DNA of 64,000 nucleotides from Deltaproteobacteria bacterium (GTDB lineage: Bacteria > Desulfobacterota > Desulfobulbia > Desulfobulbales > Desulfocapsaceae): contig PDQQ01000012.1 of NCBI GenBank assembly GCA_002747825.1, forward strand, positions 1 through 64,000. The letters run 5' to 3'. Under the pieces are notes generated by a model that was not told the origin of the DNA, made no database searches, and saw only the letters and a program-made list of their open reading frames with translations. Below, piece by piece: positions 28,572 through 38,874 of the stretch; the first letter of the stretch is position 1, and each line of letters starts with the position of its first letter. The translations under genes were made by a program, and so were the position numbers.

Positions 28572-29444
28572 ATGAGTATTTTTGTCAATGCACAGACCCG
28601 TGTGCTTGTTCAAGGTATCACGGGAAAGGAAGGTCAGTTCCATACCCGCCAATGTGTTGCCTACGGCACCAACGTCGTCGCCGGGGTTACTCCGGGCAAG
28701 GGGGGCCAGGAGATGGATGGTATTCCGGTTTTCAATACCGTCGTTGAGGCAAGAGAGAAAACAGAGGCCAATGCCTCGGTGATTTTTGTCCCTCCCCCAT
28801 TTGCTGCCGGAGCCATTCTTGAGGCCGCTGATGCCGGTATCGAACTGATCGTCTGTATCACCGAGGGTGTTCCGGTGATGGATATGCTCAAGGTAAAAAA
28901 CTATCTGGCCACAAAATCATGCCGTCTGATTGGTCCCAACTGCCCTGGAATTATCACTCCTGGTGCCTGTAAGATTGGCATTATGCCGGGAGCCATCCAT
29001 ACCCCGGGTGGTCCCGTTGGGGTCGTTTCACGCTCTGGCACTCTGACCTACGAAGTGGTCCATCAGCTTTCTGCAGCGGGCCTGGGGCAGACCACCTGTG
29101 TTGGTATCGGCGGAGATCCGGTAAATGGTACCGGTTTTCTTGACTGTCTGTCGGCCTTTAATGAAGATCCGGAAACCTCTGCGGTTGTTATGGTTGGTGA
29201 AATTGGTGGCAGTGCCGAGGAAGAGGCCGCCGCCTGGATCAGGGATTCGATGCAAAAGCCGGTTGTCGGTTTTATCGCCGGACTCACCGCCCCGCCGGGG
29301 AGGAGAATGGGGCATGCCGGCGCCATCGTCAGTGGCGGACAAGGTACCGCCTCTGCCAAGATTGCGGCGATGCGGGATGCCGGTATCCATGTCTGTGAAA
29401 ACCTTGGCTCCTTAGGAGCCCTGTGCAAAAAGGTTTTTTGCTGA
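28572..29444 (+). CDS. sucD: Succinate-CoA ligase alpha subunit
   Basis: [35 protein letters not shown]...[11 protein letters not shown]...[19 protein letters not shown]. Confidence 0.97.
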   Translation: MSIFVNAQTRVLVQGITGKEGQFHTRQCVAYGTNVVAGVTPGKGGQEMDGIPVFNTVVEAREKTEANASVIFVPPPFAAGAILEAADAGIELIVCITEGVPVMDMLKVKNYLATKSCRLIGPNCPGIITPGACKIGIMPGAIHTPGGPVGVVSRSGTLTYEVVHQLSAAGLGQTTCVGIGGDPVNGTGFLDCLSAFNEDPETSAVVMVGEIGGSAEEEAAAWIRDSMQKPVVGFIAGLTAPPGRRMGHAGAIVSGGQGTASAKIAAMRDAGIHVCENLGSLGALCKKVFC

Positions 29445-29498
29445 TTTGCCCCCGTAATGTAGATTGCGGAGGGAAGGCAGGAGTTCATTTTGCTTGAG

Positions 29499-29526
29499 AT
29501 GGGGGCCTTGAGCCCCCATTTTTTTT
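29499..29526 (+). terminator. Rho-independent terminator downstream of sucD
   Basis: ATGGGGGC-CTTGA-GCCCCCAT followed by a T run. Confidence 0.9.
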
Positions 29527-29578
29527 ACGGGTCTGCTGTTTTTCGCGGATAGAGCCTCTCCACAGGCCTCTTCGCCGT

Positions 29579-30712
29579 TTACTTTTCCGGTAAATCTGAG
29601 AAAAACCCCTTGAGAAAGTCTTTGCGCCAGCCGCTCATCTGGCGGGTCTGGATCCCTGCCGCACCGCCTTCTGTCAGCAAGGTCTTGGCCAGCTGTTTAA
29701 ACTCGTTTTTGTTGCCGAGAAGGCTGGGGTCAATGCCGAGTAATTCACATTTCAGAGAGATACTGCCGTCCAGGTTTTCCAGAAAGCTCTGCTGTTGTTT
29801 GTTCAGGCGTACACGTTCTTTCTGCCTCGGATAGGTGGATTTATCTTCCGCCAAGGCCGCAGATACAACCTTGAGAATATCCTTCCCATATCTGCGCATG
29901 GCCTTTTCCGGCAGCCGCGTTTTCTGCAAGGTAGTCTCGTCGTTGGGGCGTGTTCTGGCTATCTCCACAAGGTATTTATCGGCAACGATATGTCCACGTG
30001 GTCTGTCCTTTTCCTGGGCGACCTTGTTACGCCAGAGAGCCAGATCCCTGAGGATCGCCAGACCTGGCTGGTCAAGCTTGCTGCTGCCTGTAATCCTTCG
30101 AAATCTGTCTTTTTCGTTGAAGATGTCGTAGGTGGCCGGATTGTTCAGCAGGTTCAGTTCTTCCTGCAGCCAGGAGTTGATCTGAGGACCGATCATGCGG
30201 GAGAGCAGGATAACCCGTACGGCTCGCAGGTAGCGGACATCGTCCAGTGCGTATTGTACCTGGGCCTTGCTGAAGGGGCGTTTGAGCCAATTGGTGCGTG
30301 TGGCATCCTTGACAAGATCAATGTCCAGCAGACCTTTGACGAGGTGGGCAAGGGAGAGTGTGGCGGGGAGGCTGGCAAAGCCGGCAGCAAGGCGTGTATC
30401 AAAGACATTTTGTGCTGCAACGCCTGTGGCTCTATGCAGGATGGCCAGATCCTGCGGTGCATCGTGCAAGACCTTCATCACCCTCCGGTCTTTCAGGACC
30501 GCCCCCAAAGCCTGGAGGTCTTGTATTGAAAGAGGATCGATCAGGTAACATCTTTCGTCGGAGAGGGCCATCTGGATAAGGCCAAGGCGTGGATAGAAGG
30601 TTTTTTCCCAGACGAATTCTGTATCAAGGGCGATCACATCTGTTTGCTGGGCCTCTTGACAAAGTTCGGCCAGATCTTTTTCTGTCGTAATGAGGATCTC
30701 TTTCTCTGTCAT
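29579..30712 (-). CDS. rnd: Ribonuclease D
   Basis: VIALDTEFVWEKTFYPRLGLIQMA...LHDAPQDLAIL...NWLKRPFSKAQVQYALDDVRYL; HRDC-like C-terminus. Confidence 0.93.
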   Translation of the reverse strand: MTEKEILITTEKDLAELCQEAQQTDVIALDTEFVWEKTFYPRLGLIQMALSDERCYLIDPLSIQDLQALGAVLKDRRVMKVLHDAPQDLAILHRATGVAAQNVFDTRLAAGFASLPATLSLAHLVKGLLDIDLVKDATRTNWLKRPFSKAQVQYALDDVRYLRAVRVILLSRMIGPQINSWLQEELNLLNNPATYDIFNEKDRFRRITGSSKLDQPGLAILRDLALWRNKVAQEKDRPRGHIVADKYLVEIARTRPNDETTLQKTRLPEKAMRRYGKDILKVVSAALAEDKSTYPRQKERVRLNKQQQSFLENLDGSISLKCELLGIDPSLLGNKNEFKQLAKTLLTEGGAAGIQTRQMSGWRKDFLKGFFSDLPEK

Positions 30713-30754
30713 GTCTGGACAACCCGTCTGGAAAAGAAGCGTTGTTCTGCTGTT

Positions 30755-30786
30755 GCAAACCCTTTTCGGGTGGGAAAAGGGTTTGC
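30755..30786. other. Strong hairpin upstream of rnd
   Basis: GCAAACCCTTTTC-gggtgg-GAAAAGGGTTTGC, 13-bp perfect stem. Confidence 0.6.
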
Positions 30787-31131
30787 CCGCTGGTGGCTAC
30801 AATGACTAACAAGCCTAGATGGGAAAAAAAAACAAGAGCAAATGTTTCGAATAATCATTTTTTTGCTTTTTCAACCGGCGGCCTTTGCTGAATAAACAGA
30901 GGGCTTTTGCGATCCGGAGAGGTACATGCTTCTTGCGCAGGTCATTTCTCGTTTGCTGTGGTTGACTTTGTTTTCAGCAGCCTTTATCTTTAGGTTACCT
31001 GAATAATTGGTGTTTGTTTCCCTGCTGTATATCGAGGATATGCGTAATCGGCAGGATAGATGGATAGGTTTTTCTGTCAGTTGGCAGAGTTCTTGTCTGT
31101 GTAAACCGTAAATGCTGTACGTTTTCCGTGA

Positions 31132-31944
31132 ATGTCAAAACGTCTCGACCCAATGTATATACATCCAATAGCAAAGCTCGGAGAGGGGGTTTTGTATCTG
31201 CTGGAAGATATAGGCAGGATGACAATTTTCCTCTTTCGCTGTATTCGAGGCCTTTTGCGACGACCGTTTCGCTTTGATGAATTGCTCCGTCAGGTCCATT
31301 TCATTGGAGCCAGTTCGCTTTTTGTCATTTTTTTTACTGCGCTCTCAACGGGTATGGTCCTGGGGCTCCAGGGCTATTACTCACTCAGCAAGTTCGGGGC
31401 AGACGGTATGTTGGGCTCTGCAGTTGCGTTGACCATTATCATGGAACTGGGCCCCGTGCTTACGGCCTTGATGGTTGCAGGGCGTGCCGGATCGGCGATG
31501 TGCTCTGAGCTCGGTATAATGCGTATTTCCGAGCAGATTGATGCCCTCGACTGTATGGCTATCGACCCCTTCCGTTATTTCATTTCTCCCAAGCTGCTGG
31601 CGACCTTGATCTCGGTGCCGCTTCTTACCGCAATCTTTGATGTCGTCGGCATAGCCGGGGGATATGTTGCCGGAGTTCGACGGATGGGGGTCAGTCCCGG
31701 GAGTTATCTGCAGGGGATGATAAGCAGCGTTACAGACCATGATATCTGGCTTGGTTTCGTCAAATCCGTTGTCTTTGCCCTGATTGTTGTCTGGGTCTCC
31801 TGCGGAAGGGGGTATTTTGTGCAGCAGATCAGGGGGGCCGGGTTTGGAGCGAAAAGTGTCAGCTATGTGACGACCCAGGCGGTGGTTGTCTCTTCTATTC
31901 TGGTGCTTGTTTTTGATTATCTGCTGACCGCGGTGCTGCTTTGA
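31132..31944 (+). CDS. mlaE: MlaE family ABC lipid transporter permease
   Basis: TGMVLGLQGYYSLSKFGADGMLGSAVALTIIMELGPVLTALMVAGRAGSAMCSELG. Confidence 0.93.
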   Translation: MSKRLDPMYIHPIAKLGEGVLYLLEDIGRMTIFLFRCIRGLLRRPFRFDELLRQVHFIGASSLFVIFFTALSTGMVLGLQGYYSLSKFGADGMLGSAVALTIIMELGPVLTALMVAGRAGSAMCSELGIMRISEQIDALDCMAIDPFRYFISPKLLATLISVPLLTAIFDVVGIAGGYVAGVRRMGVSPGSYLQGMISSVTDHDIWLGFVKSVVFALIVVWVSCGRGYFVQQIRGAGFGAKSVSYVTTQAVVVSSILVLVFDYLLTAVLL

Positions 31945-32729
31945 TGACTGAATCGGCCATTATATTTAACAATGTGAGAAAAAGTTTTGTGCGCGCTGAC
32001 GGTTCCCGTCAGCATGTCCTTGACTCGGTTTCTTTCTCTATTCCCGCCGGGAAAACAACGGTCATTGCCGGTGGCAGTGGTCAGGGCAAGAGTGTTACCT
32101 TGAAGCTTGTTCTTGGTCTGTTAAAGGCAGATGCCGGCAGTATCGTTATTGATGGGAAGGACGTAACACAGGCACGAGGCAGGCGTCTTGAGGCTCTGCG
32201 GAGTAATTTTGGGGTGTTATTCCAGGGTTCGGCCCTGTTTGATTCTCTGACCGTCTTTGACAATATTGCTCTTCCTCTGCGTGAGAGGACCGCCAAGACA
32301 GAAAAAGAGATCCGGGAGCAGGTGTATGCCAGTCTGGCGCAATTTGAGCTTGAAGGGCATGAGACAAAATATCCCGCGCAAATCAGTGGCGGTATGCGGA
32401 AAAGGGTGGGGCTGGCCAGGGCAATGCAGTTGCAACCCTCGATTCTGCTCTTTGATGAGCCGACAACCGGACTTGACCCCCTGATGACCCAGGAGATATA
32501 TCAACTTTTTGCGCGCACGCAGCAGCAGTTCGGTTTTACCTCTGTGATCGTCAGCCATGATATCCCCAAGGTCTTTAACCTTGCCGATCAGGTCATCATT
32601 TTGCATAACGGCAAGACGGATGTTTTTGACAGTCCGGAACAGCTCCAATGGTCGGAGCAGGCTCATATCCAGGAATTTGTCGCAACGACCATGGGTGAAG
32701 TATATCAAAGTGGATTGGTGGAAAAATGA
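31941..32729 (+). CDS. mlaF: MlaF family ABC transporter ATP-binding protein
   Basis: GGSGQGKSVTLKLVLGLL, ISGGMRKRVGLARA, LLFDEPTTGLDPL; overlaps mlaE by 4 nt. Confidence 0.94.
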   Translation: MMTESAIIFNNVRKSFVRADGSRQHVLDSVSFSIPAGKTTVIAGGSGQGKSVTLKLVLGLLKADAGSIVIDGKDVTQARGRRLEALRSNFGVLFQGSALFDSLTVFDNIALPLRERTAKTEKEIREQVYASLAQFELEGHETKYPAQISGGMRKRVGLARAMQLQPSILLFDEPTTGLDPLMTQEIYQLFARTQQQFGFTSVIVSHDIPKVFNLADQVIILHNGKTDVFDSPEQLQWSEQAHIQEFVATTMGEVYQSGLVEK

Positions 32730-33175
32730 AAAAAAGATCTCTGGAAACGGTGGTTGGGCTCTTTGTTCTGCTGGGCTTTGCGGCCTTTGGTTACCTTGCC
32801 CTGCAGTTGGGGGAAGTCCCTTTTTTGAACAGCGGTAAACAGTACATTATTAACGCGGAATTTGATAATGTTGCAGGGGTAAAGAAGGGTGCGAGTGTGC
32901 AGGTTGCCGGCGTAGTGGTCGGTCAGGTCGTCGGCATCCGGCTTGGAGAGAATGAAGAGGCGATACTTGAGCTGCAGATTGATAAAGCGATACAACTGCC
33001 GGTCGACTCGATGGCCTCGGTAAAATCCCAGGGGATCATTGGCGATAAGTTTATCCAGCTCAGTCTGGGCGGAGACGAAGAACTCTATAAACCTGGAGAC
33101 ACCATTGTTGATACCGAATCATCTCTGGATATTGAGTCGCTTGTCTCAAAGTTCGCCTTTGGCAAGGCCGAGTAG
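32726..33175 (+). CDS. mlaD: MlaD family outer membrane lipid asymmetry protein (MCE domain)
   Basis: ETVVGLFVLLGFAAFGYLALQLG...YIINAEFDNVAGVKKGASVQVAGVVVGQV. Confidence 0.94.
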   Translation: MKKRSLETVVGLFVLLGFAAFGYLALQLGEVPFLNSGKQYIINAEFDNVAGVKKGASVQVAGVVVGQVVGIRLGENEEAILELQIDKAIQLPVDSMASVKSQGIIGDKFIQLSLGGDEELYKPGDTIVDTESSLDIESLVSKFAFGKAE

Positions 33176-33318
33176 AGCTTGAGGTGGACTCTTGCAGAAA
33201 GCTGCCTTTGGCTTTCGATATTTTCGGCTCGTGCCTATCGGCTCTTCCGGTTTTTGATGAAAACAGTTGGTATATCTCTGTTATTTACTTCCGCTCGTAG
33301 AGGGCGATAGAGGGAAAA

Positions 33319-33930
33319 ATGAAAAAGTTTCTTGTTTTTTGCTGTCTGTTGTTGATCTTGATGCCGGTTTCAATCTTTGCGGCGGCTCCATCGCCGACCG
33401 AGCAACTCAAACCAGCCCTGGAGGTCCTGGTTGCAATCCTCGAAGACGAAACACTGAAAGGGGATGATAAGCGGACACTGCGCAGGGATAAGATCATGGC
33501 CGAGGTGAATAAAGGCTTTGATTTCAACGAGATGTCGAAAAGGATTCTGGGCCGGACCTGGCGGAAAATTGGTGATACAGAGCGCAAGGCGTTTATCGCT
33601 GCTATGACCGAATTACTTGAAAACGTCTATCTGGAGAAGCTGGAGAGCTATACCGGTGGCGGGATCGATTTTGTCGGAGAAACCGTCAAAAAAGACAGGG
33701 CGCAGGTGACAACCATCGTCAAGGGTTCCGAATTGACGCTTCCTGTCCACTATATCCTGCGTCTGCAACGCGATAAGTGGATGGTATACGATATCAATAT
33801 AGAAGGCGTCAGCCTGGTGAAAAATTATCATGGCCAATTCAAATCTATATTGCGAAAAGACGGTTTTGAAGGAGTGATGAAGGTGCTTGACGAGAAGAAC
33901 AGGGCGTTTGCCGAAAGCAAGAAGGAGTAG
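33319..33930 (+). CDS. mlaC: MlaC/Ttg2D family ABC transporter substrate-binding protein
   Basis: Signal peptide; FDFNEMSKRILGRTWRKIGDTERKAFIAAMTELLENVYLEKLESY. Confidence 0.92.
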   Translation: MKKFLVFCCLLLILMPVSIFAAAPSPTEQLKPALEVLVAILEDETLKGDDKRTLRRDKIMAEVNKGFDFNEMSKRILGRTWRKIGDTERKAFIAAMTELLENVYLEKLESYTGGGIDFVGETVKKDRAQVTTIVKGSELTLPVHYILRLQRDKWMVYDINIEGVSLVKNYHGQFKSILRKDGFEGVMKVLDEKNRAFAESKKE

Positions 33931-33988
33931 CGGGAAGGTCTTGTCGTTGGTTTTGGGAAGAAGATGAAGAAGGTTTATTCAGCAGGGG

Positions 33989-34444
33989 TTGCCAATGCAG
34001 GCGCAAACAATTCCCGATGAGATAGCAAAAGGACTCCAGGACGCTGAAATGCCGATGGACGAGCTGTTGTCGGTACTGGAGGCGGTTGATCTGGCCGCAG
34101 GCGAGACCTTGTTCGAGTGTGGAGATGAGGCGAGGGGTGCCTTTTTCGTCCATTCCGGCCGGCTTGCCGTACATCGAAAAACCGGTTTTGGCAACCGGAC
34201 ACAGGTCGTGGCCCTGCTTGATGCGGGCACCCCTGTTGGCGAAGGCGGTCTGCTCTCCGGGCAGAAACGCAGTGCAACGGTGCGTGCTGTGAGCAGTACT
34301 CGGTTGTCATTTTTATCGACCGATAATTTTTCATTACTCTGTCAGAAGTATCCTTTGTTCGGGCTGCAGGTGCAGCGCTGGATTCTCAAATGTCTCAGCC
34401 TTCGCCTGCTGGCAAGCACGGAACGGCTGGTACGGATCATGTAG
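33989..34444 (+). CDS. Cyclic nucleotide-binding (Crp-like) domain protein without HTH
   Basis: AAGETLFECGDEARGAFFVHSGRLAVHRKTGFGNRTQVVALLDAGTPVGEGGLLSGQKRSATVRA; only about 150 aa. Confidence 0.8.
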   Translation: MPMQAQTIPDEIAKGLQDAEMPMDELLSVLEAVDLAAGETLFECGDEARGAFFVHSGRLAVHRKTGFGNRTQVVALLDAGTPVGEGGLLSGQKRSATVRAVSSTRLSFLSTDNFSLLCQKYPLFGLQVQRWILKCLSLRLLASTERLVRIM

Positions 34445-34722
34445 CCTTGTTTGAGTTTTCGCCTCGGATACCAATGTGCCGCCTGTTACAGCTGTTTACA
34501 ATGCTGGCCGGCTGTCATCGTTTCTCTTCAGGTGTTTCTCTTTGTCTGGCTGAAGATCCTTGTTAACGGTTTTTTCGGATGGCTATGCCCGGGAGTCTTT
34601 TGCGCTTCCTGCGGGGATCTTTTCTTCAGAGAGGGGTTTTTTTCTAGCCAAGTCAGAATAAATATAGTATCTTCCGCATTTTTGTATTTTTCTTGTTGAG
34701 TTTGATTACGGCGGGTACTCTT

Positions 34723-35247
34723 ATGCAGATTGAGTTCTCTACGATTACTGAGAAGGCTGAACGGTATGAGTTGCAGGGGCAGGATTGGTTTCCCGATGAA
34801 CTCGGCAGCTTTGTTCCAGCCGGTACAACCTGGGTCCTGCTGAGGCGTCGTCCTGCCGGGGAGGTGGAACTCCGGGGTGAATTTACTGGTATATTGTCAG
34901 GGGTCTGTGGACGATGTGGTGTGCGGACTGCAGAACAGCCTTTGCAGAGTCGTTTTGAATATCTGATCACAGAGAGAGAAGAGCCCGTTGGTCCGGCAGA
35001 AAGGCAGTGCCTGGAACAGGACGTTCAGCTGATGTATCTGCAGGGTTCAATAATTGACATCTCTCGGATACTGCGCGAGCAGGCCTATCTTGAAAGCCCC
35101 TTGCGGATGCTTTGCTCTCCTGACTGTCGGGGTGTTTGTCCGGGCTGTTCCGCCTTGTTAAATGTTGAAGAATGCAGCTGTACCAGGGAGCCGACCAGTT
35201 CGCCCTTTGCTGTTTTAGGAAAGATACGGCAGACGAAAGGCTCCTGA
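34723..35247 (+). CDS. DUF177 (YceD-like) protein
   Basis: Located directly upstream of rpmF; GICGRCGV-type CGRCG and CSPDCRGVCPGCSALLN motifs. Confidence 0.85.
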   Translation: MQIEFSTITEKAERYELQGQDWFPDELGSFVPAGTTWVLLRRRPAGEVELRGEFTGILSGVCGRCGVRTAEQPLQSRFEYLITEREEPVGPAERQCLEQDVQLMYLQGSIIDISRILREQAYLESPLRMLCSPDCRGVCPGCSALLNVEECSCTREPTSSPFAVLGKIRQTKGS

Positions 35248-35400
35248 TCCTGGTTCGTCTCCTGTGTACGGATCTCGGCTGTAAAGACCTGCCGCGCAGG
35301 GAAAAGAGAAACTTTTTTATGAGAGAAAGGTATCGCAACGTTTTTTGGGCTCAAAGTCTGCAATACTTTCCGATACAAACCAGAATTGCTGGAGGATAGA

Positions 35401-35589
35401 ATGGCATTACCAAAACGAAGACACAGTCACTCGAGAACCCGTAAAAGAAGGGCGCACGATGCCCTTTCTGCACCCGGTCTGAGCACCTGTAGTGAATGCG
35501 GTGAACCAAAGCAGCCTCATCGGCTTTGCGGAAACTGTGGTATGTACAAGGGCAGAACCGTGTATTCGCTCGAAGCCGATATCGACTAA
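35401..35589 (+). CDS. rpmF: 50S ribosomal protein L32
   Basis: MALPKRRHSHSRTRKRRAHDAL...CSECGEPKQPHRLCGNCGMYKGR. Confidence 0.97.
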   Translation: MALPKRRHSHSRTRKRRAHDALSAPGLSTCSECGEPKQPHRLCGNCGMYKGRTVYSLEADID

Positions 35590-35592
35590 GGT

Positions 35593-36591
35593 ATGGATGC
35601 CTGCATAGCTCTGGATGCCATGGGGGGGGATCATGGCTCAAGGGAGCTGATAAGCGGAGCCCTGATGGCCATCCGGGAGGCCAGGATCAAGGTGAGCTTG
35701 GTTGGTGATACAAAGAGCCTTCAGGAACATTTACAATCTCTCTCTCCTGAACGTCGTTGTGCCGGTCGGCTCGACATCGTCCATGCCTCTCAGGTCGTGG
35801 AGATGAAAGAGCACCCTGTCGATGCGATTCGCAAGAAAAAAGATGCATCCGTCGTGGTTGCCTTCGATCTGGTGCGCAGTGGCGATGCAGACGGTGTCGT
35901 CAGCGCTGGAAACTCGGGTGCCACTCTTGCCGCCGGTATGCGCAAACTCGGACGCCTGCAGGGAGTGGCAAGGCCAGGAATCGCCTCCTACTTCCCGACC
36001 AGAAAACGGCCTGTTGTCCTGATGGATATTGGCGCCAATGTCGACTGCAAGCCGTTGCATCTGTTCCAGTTTGCGGTTATGGCCTCGGCTTATTTCCGTC
36101 TGCAGGGCTCTGAGAGCCCGCGGGTCGGGTTGCTGACCATCGGAGAGGAGGCGGGTAAGGGCAACAGCCTTATCAAAGAAACCTATCCCCTGCTTGAAAA
36201 GAGCAGTCTCAATTTTATCGGAAACGTCGAAGGCCGCGATGTCTTTCGTGGTGATGTCGACGTCATTGTCTGTGACGGTTTTGTCGGTAATGTCTGTCTG
36301 AAGGTCAGCGAAGGTCTGGCCGAGGCAGCAATGGAGATGTTACGGGCGGAAATCATCAAGTCATTGCCGGCCAAGCTTGGCTACCTGCTTGCCAGCAGAG
36401 CATTTGCCAGGTTTAAACGACGGGTTGATTATGCAGAGTATGGTGGTGCACCTCTGCTTGGGCTCGATGGGGTCGGTTTTGTCTGTCATGGAAAGTCAAG
36501 TGCTGTCGCCATCAAGAATGCGATTCTTGAAGCGGCCAGGATGGCCAACAGCAGCATTCGCGATGAAATTCTGGAGGGGCTTTCTTCTTAG
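35593..36591 (+). CDS. plsX: Phosphate acyltransferase
   Basis: IALDAMGGDHGSRELISGAL...VVSAGNSGATLAAG...VLMDIGANVDCKP. Confidence 0.96.
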   Translation: MDACIALDAMGGDHGSRELISGALMAIREARIKVSLVGDTKSLQEHLQSLSPERRCAGRLDIVHASQVVEMKEHPVDAIRKKKDASVVVAFDLVRSGDADGVVSAGNSGATLAAGMRKLGRLQGVARPGIASYFPTRKRPVVLMDIGANVDCKPLHLFQFAVMASAYFRLQGSESPRVGLLTIGEEAGKGNSLIKETYPLLEKSSLNFIGNVEGRDVFRGDVDVIVCDGFVGNVCLKVSEGLAEAAMEMLRAEIIKSLPAKLGYLLASRAFARFKRRVDYAEYGGAPLLGLDGVGFVCHGKSSAVAIKNAILEAARMANSSIRDEILEGLSS

Positions 36592-36605
36592 TCTGATACG
36601 TATTT

Positions 36606-37580
36606 ATGGGATCTGTCGTCTACGGTATTGGTTCGTGTAGCCCCAAAAGGCTTGTTGCAAATCGGCAACTGGAAAAGATTGTCGATACCAGTGACGAATG
36701 GATTCGAACGAGGACTGGTATTGAAACCCGGTATATAGCCGGTGCGAACGAGCAGACCTATGTGCTTGCGGCGGAGGCCGCAAGAAGGGCTTTGCTGGAT
36801 GCAGATTGCAGCGCCGAGCAGATAGGGATTATCATCGTAGCCACCATAACCTCACATACGCAGATGCCATCGGCGGCCTGTCTGGTCCAGGGTGAAATCG
36901 GTGCGCAAAACGCCTTTGCCTTTGACCTCAATGCGGCCTGTTCGGGTTTTCTGTATGCCGTTGATCTGGCCCATAGATATATACAAAGCGATCCCTCTCT
37001 GAAGGTTCTTGTTATCGGGGCTGAGACCATGTCCAGTCGTCTTGATTGGCAAGACCGCAATACCTGCATTCTTTTTGGCGACGGTGCCGCGGCAGTGGTC
37101 ATGGGACAGAGTGAAAATGATCGCGGTTTTATCGGCTCAAATCTGCAGTCAGATGGTCGGCTCTGGCCTCTGCTCTATATGTATGGCCCACAGAGCAGTA
37201 ACCCGGATCTTCGTCTTGCCGATAACGACGGATCATATCTGCGTATGGAGGGCAAGGAGGTTTTCAGACACGCTGTTGTGGCCATGGCAGATTCAGTGCA
37301 CACACTGCTCGAGGACTCTGGCCTTGCTATGGACGATGTCTCTCTGGTCGTTCCCCATCAGGCAAATATCAGAATCCTGCATAAATTGATCGAAAAATTT
37401 CAGATTACAGAGGACAAATTCTTCATAAATGTTGCAAGATACGGCAACACCTCAGCCGCATCAATCCCTCTCGCCTTGGATGACGCCTGCAGGCAGGGGC
37501 GCATCGCGGAAAATGATCTGATTCTGTTGTGTTCCTTTGGTGGAGGATTTACTTGGGGCTCGGCCCTTATGAAGTGGTAA
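36606..37580 (+). CDS. fabH: Beta-ketoacyl-ACP synthase III
   Basis: SDEWIRTRTGIETRYIAG...AFDLNAACSGFLYAV...VPHQANIRI...NTSAASIPLAL. Confidence 0.96.
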   Translation: MGSVVYGIGSCSPKRLVANRQLEKIVDTSDEWIRTRTGIETRYIAGANEQTYVLAAEAARRALLDADCSAEQIGIIIVATITSHTQMPSAACLVQGEIGAQNAFAFDLNAACSGFLYAVDLAHRYIQSDPSLKVLVIGAETMSSRLDWQDRNTCILFGDGAAAVVMGQSENDRGFIGSNLQSDGRLWPLLYMYGPQSSNPDLRLADNDGSYLRMEGKEVFRHAVVAMADSVHTLLEDSGLAMDDVSLVVPHQANIRILHKLIEKFQITEDKFFINVARYGNTSAASIPLALDDACRQGRIAENDLILLCSFGGGFTWGSALMKW

Positions 37581-37594
37581 ACGGGAGAACGTAT

Positions 37595-38749
37595 ATGGAT
37601 TATTTCTTGTCGGAAGAACAGCAGATGATTGTTGATGTTGCAGGTCAAATTACCGATGAATGGATTATCCCGAACCGGGCGGTACTCGATGAAGAGCATC
37701 GTTTCCCCGGTGATATTCTTGAGCAGATGGCCCAGGCCGATCTGTTGGGGCTGCTTATTCCCGAAGCCTATGGTGGTTTTGGCGGGGGCTGTCTTGATAT
37801 TGTTTTGACCGTCGAGCAGTTTGGCCGCGGATGTGTTGCCGTTGGCACGGCCTATGCTGCCAACTTTCTTGGTATATACCCTCTGCTGCTTGCCGGTTCA
37901 GAAGAGCAGAAACAGAAATATCTGCCCGAGGTCGCCAGTGGTGAAAAATATGCGGCCTTTGGCCTTACCGAGGCCAATGCCGGCTCTGATGCTTCAGGAA
38001 TACAGACAACCGCTGAGCTGGATGGGGACGAGTGGGTTCTCAACGGCACAAAACAGTGGATTACCAATGGCGGAAAGGCCCGGTTGTATTCTGTTGTGGC
38101 AATAACCGACAGGGAGCGCGGGCCTCGAGGGGCGTCGATTTTTCTGGTCGAGGATGGGGACCCCGGTTTTTCCTGTGGGGTAGGGGAAAAGAAAATGGGT
38201 ATCCGCGCTTCTGCCACCACCGAGTTGATCTTCAAGGATTGTCGTATCCCAAAGGACAGAATCGTCGGCCGTCGGGGTACAGGTTTTATTACAGTAATGA
38301 AGACCCTTGATCTCTCACGCCCGGGTATTGCTGCATTGGCCGTGGGGCTTGCTCAGGGAGCTCTTGATGAGGCGGCAAAATACGCCAAGCAGAGAAAGCA
38401 GTTTGGCAAGCCAATTATCAGTTTTCAGGCGGTACAGCATATGCTCGCCGATATGGCCATCGGGGTTGAAGCCGCCCGGGCTCTGGTCTATGCTGCAGCC
38501 AGGCATATCGACAGCGATCAGAAAAATATCTCCAAGGCATCCGCCATTTGCAAGACCTTTGCAACGGATATGGCCATGAAGGTTACCACAGACGCCGTAC
38601 AGGTCATGGGTGGCTACGGATATATGAGTGAATATCCGGTTGAGAAGATGATGCGGGATGCGAAGATCCTGCAGATTTATGAGGGGACCAACCAGATTCA
38701 GCGCAACGTCATCGGTCAGGAATTAAACAAGGAATACGGCAGAAAGTAG
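37595..38749 (+). CDS. Acyl-CoA dehydrogenase
   Basis: LTEANAGSDASG...GTKQWITNGG...GIRASATTEL...RKQFGKPI...QVMGGYGYMSEYPVEKMMRDAKILQIYEGTNQIQR. Confidence 0.96.
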   Translation: MDYFLSEEQQMIVDVAGQITDEWIIPNRAVLDEEHRFPGDILEQMAQADLLGLLIPEAYGGFGGGCLDIVLTVEQFGRGCVAVGTAYAANFLGIYPLLLAGSEEQKQKYLPEVASGEKYAAFGLTEANAGSDASGIQTTAELDGDEWVLNGTKQWITNGGKARLYSVVAITDRERGPRGASIFLVEDGDPGFSCGVGEKKMGIRASATTELIFKDCRIPKDRIVGRRGTGFITVMKTLDLSRPGIAALAVGLAQGALDEAAKYAKQRKQFGKPIISFQAVQHMLADMAIGVEAARALVYAAARHIDSDQKNISKASAICKTFATDMAMKVTTDAVQVMGGYGYMSEYPVEKMMRDAKILQIYEGTNQIQRNVIGQELNKEYGRK

Positions 38750-38874
38750 AAAGGCTTTTGTGCCCAGATTACGGTCGGTACATAGTAGTCTGCCGGTAAT
38801 TTTTTCCTGATCGGTTGGCCGCCTGCTGTACACCAGATAGAGTGGCCTGTACAAGCTTCCCTGATGGAGCGGAG

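Noticed and set aside
27393-28652. 419-aa minus-strand ORF
   Set aside because: Antisense to sucC; His/Asn-rich shadow translation with no motif.
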